Positions 62,658-64,000 of a stretch of 64,000 nucleotides of DNA are shown piece by piece; positions within the stretch are counted from its first letter, which is position 1; each line of letters opens with the position of its first letter. The DNA lies in the NCBI RefSeq assembly GCF_003113895.1, contig NZ_BDUD01000001.1:4318513-4382512 (forward strand), read 5' to 3'. The position numbers and the translations under genes were made by a program. The DNA is from Nostoc commune NIES-4072 (GTDB lineage Bacteria > Cyanobacteriota > Cyanobacteriia > Cyanobacteriales > Nostocaceae). A model generated the notes under the pieces. The model saw only the letters and a list, made by a program, of their open reading frames with translations. It was not told where the DNA came from and ran no database searches.

Positions 62658-62879
62658 TAAACTTTTCTGCAAACCCTAAAGACAATAGTTTTTACAACTG
62701 TTGATGATTATTGTTGTGAGTAAAGATTGAGCTTGCAATTGAGTACTTCTCTAACTTAACAAGCTAGCTTCAGAGCTAGTGAGCAAAACCGGATACTTTC
62801 AGGTGTGGATTTTGCCAATTGTCTTAATGCAACGCTGTTGTGTTTTATCACATCTCACTAATAAACGTTATCACCGAGA

Positions 62880-62912
62880 GTAATGCACCACATAAAGGTT
62901 TTGGTGCATTAC
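62880..62912. ncRNA. Possible structured element
   Basis: GTAATGCACCA / TGGTGCATTAC, perfect 11-bp stem with an 11-base loop, no T tract. In a 600-base gap without genes; could belong to a small RNA or be a repeat. Confidence 0.25.
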
Positions 62913-63138
62913 TACGTATATTTAAAAAATTAAATATGGTTTTTATACAAATAAATACACTTGTGTTACTAAACTTGCAGATGTTCAGGTATTCTTGCCC
63001 ATTAGGGGAACTAAAGAGGCGAATTAAAAATTGCATAAATGTTTAACTAGCCTCAGTTAAGTAATTGGAAATTTCAACCCATCTGTCCTGTGGCTGGACT
63101 TAAAGGAGTGTTTATTGCTCTTTCTATTCTTCAATTAG

Positions 63139-63156
63139 CTCACCCAAAAGGGTGAG
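63139..63156. terminator. Short hairpin
   Basis: CTCACCC-AAAA-GGGTGAG, 7-bp stem with a tetraloop about 110 bases upstream of the next gene. No T tract. Confidence 0.35.
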
Positions 63157-63263
63157 TCATATATCAACCGATCAGGTGACCTGACTGAAGGAAGCTGAGA
63201 TTAATAATAAAGAGGAATCTATTAGTAAAGAACAGCGATCGCATTTTACCTAAGAAAATCCTT

Positions 63264-63653
63264 ATGAAACTTGTTACCTTAGTAAATTCTGGACTGATAA
63301 TTGCTTTTATTACTCTTGTACCTGGAATTGCTGGCGCTGAAACAGCAAATAACAACAGCAGTGAGATAGCTATTAACTCTAACAATTTATCCAGTAACTC
63401 TACTTCTGTTAGTTATCTCCAGCCTTTCAATCTAATTACTTTTGCTTATCAGGGAGGTTTGAAGCAGCACGGAATTCCTAGTGGAGGAGAACTAGTATTT
63501 GGAACTCTTAACAAAAATATTATTGCAAAAGATTTAGTGAAGGCTGCTATTAATGCAGATAAATTACCATCACAACTTTTAAATGACCCAAATTATCTAA
63601 GTGCTGTTAATTTACAACTCAACGCTTTGCCTGATTATGCTGCTGCTGATTGA
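63264..63653 (+). CDS. Exported hypothetical protein
   Basis: 129 residues. Signal peptide KLVTLVNSGLIIAFITLVPGIAGA followed by an Asn/Ser-rich stretch (NNNSSEIAINSNNLSSNSTS), then a compact domain FNLITFAYQGGLKQHGIPSG, LVKAAINADKLPSQLLNDPN and NLQLNALPDY. Probably periplasmic; I recall similar short cyanobacterial proteins but no function. Confidence 0.6.
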   Translation: MKLVTLVNSGLIIAFITLVPGIAGAETANNNSSEIAINSNNLSSNSTSVSYLQPFNLITFAYQGGLKQHGIPSGGELVFGTLNKNIIAKDLVKAAINADKLPSQLLNDPNYLSAVNLQLNALPDYAAAD

Positions 63654-63904
63654 TTTGCTTTTTCTGATATCTTTTTAAAAAGCGAAAGTTTCCATTGTAG
63701 TATATTTATGCCCTTCTTACCAATATAAATAAAAGCCTTTCCTACGCAGAAATTACTGTGTATAAAAGAAAGTTTTATCTTGAAAAACAAGTTCTAAATT
63801 TTGAGATAATTTGTGCTTATAAGTTGCTCTTATAGTGTGCGAAAGCCACAGAAAATTGTATAATCGACAGCTTATCGATCACAAATTTTCCTTTTCTATA
63901 GAGA
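63654..63904. promoter_or_regulatory. Intergenic region with a possible -10 box
   Basis: TATAAT at 63859-63864, 41 bases before the next ATG, is a candidate -10 box; no good -35 box is seen. CTTTTTAAAAAG near 63672 is palindromic. Confidence 0.35.
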
Positions 63905-64000
63905 ATGACAGAAGTAATTAAATCCGGGAGCCTAAATAACATCGAGTCCATTGAGTTTGAAAAGCGGTGCTTGCATAAAGCCAGAGAAACAGGCGATCGC
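63905..64000 (+). CDS. Start of a gene cut by the window edge
   Basis: ATG 63905 opens 32 codons to the edge: MTEVIKSGSLNNIESIEFEK then RCLHKARETGDR. The KARETGDR segment resembles the start of Kap/TPR repeats (A-x-x-x-G-D-R), so a TPR-like protein is possible, but too little is visible. Confidence 0.45.
   Translation, partial: MTEVIKSGSLNNIESIEFEKRCLHKARETGDR

Larger units (their letters stand above)
62658..63263. other. Intergenic region with two hairpins
   Basis: 606 bases. Hairpins at 62880 and 63139 and a palindrome TCAGGTGACCTGA at about 63172-63184. No ORF that looks like protein. Confidence 0.5.

Overview
The window reads as chromosome of a filamentous, Nostoc-like cyanobacterium. 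The grounds are the many HIP1-type GCGATCGC octamers, a magnesium-chelatase H paralogue, homogentisate phytyltransferase, sucrose synthase, an ethylene-receptor-like kinase, several cyanobacterial families of unknown function, and a very high load of short interspersed repeats (GTAGAGACGC hairpins, GGGGAGTA/CCCCATGCC simple repeats, small elements with inverted ends). No phage or plasmid backbone is visible.

Layout. 1-3.1 kb: 3' three quarters of a chlH-like gene whose frame stays open through a minisatellite up to the window edge. 3.2-7.7 kb: hicBA toxin-antitoxin, a membrane glycosyltransferase, a repeat zone with a coiled-coil mini-ORF, a conserved unknown and a Uma2 nuclease-fold gene. 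8-14.7 kb: one 2211-residue soluble hybrid kinase with about 14 HAMP units, related to the fungal Nik1/Os-1 class. 15-20 kb: secreted SH3-like protein, UspA, DOPA-dioxygenase-like protein and a complete IS element. 20-31 kb, mostly minus strand: coaE, a cobA-hemD fusion, TPR proteins, an ETR1-like kinase, hpt, then sirB-cobA (siroheme). 31-40.8 kb: PEP-CTERM protein, DUF4359, tRNA-His, an unlisted 38-residue membrane ORF, susA, an AAA ATPase/DUF4276 pair, a peptidoglycan-binding protein, ppgK and a 2TM protein. 40.8-42.7 kb: an IS200/IS605 element with broken tnpB. 43-48.2 kb: DAHP synthase, GH13 enzyme, DUF1823, acyP, tmk. 48.2-52 kb: repeat arrays and an amino-acid-permease/histidine-kinase fusion split by a -1 frame change at a T TTT TTA site. 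52-64 kb: hyuA / GNAT / hyuB, a MocR-type regulator broken by a 24-bp repeat insertion, a 42-bp tandem array, metX-metY, a GDSL hydrolase and a secreted unknown; another gene starts at the right edge.

Working together: hemD-cobA, sirB-cobA, coaE and chlH concern tetrapyrrole and cofactor synthesis; susA, ppgK and the GH13 enzyme concern sucrose/glycogen/polyphosphate-glucose metabolism; metY-metX make homocysteine from homoserine. Three large kinases provide signalling.

The strongest overall signal is repeat invasion of genes. Short repeats sit in frame inside at least five coding regions (chlH twice, the HAMP kinase, hpt, hyuB, the permease-kinase). They also broke a MocR gene and a tnpB, and one supplies the stop codon of metX. 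Four families of small elements, three of them with clear inverted ends and three with at least three full or probable copies, are mapped. The best candidates for undescribed biology are the split permease-kinase with a classic slippery heptamer, the AAA/DUF4276 pair, the 28-residue coiled-coil repeat ORF and the 38-residue membrane ORF. All calls come from reading the sequence; no database search was run.
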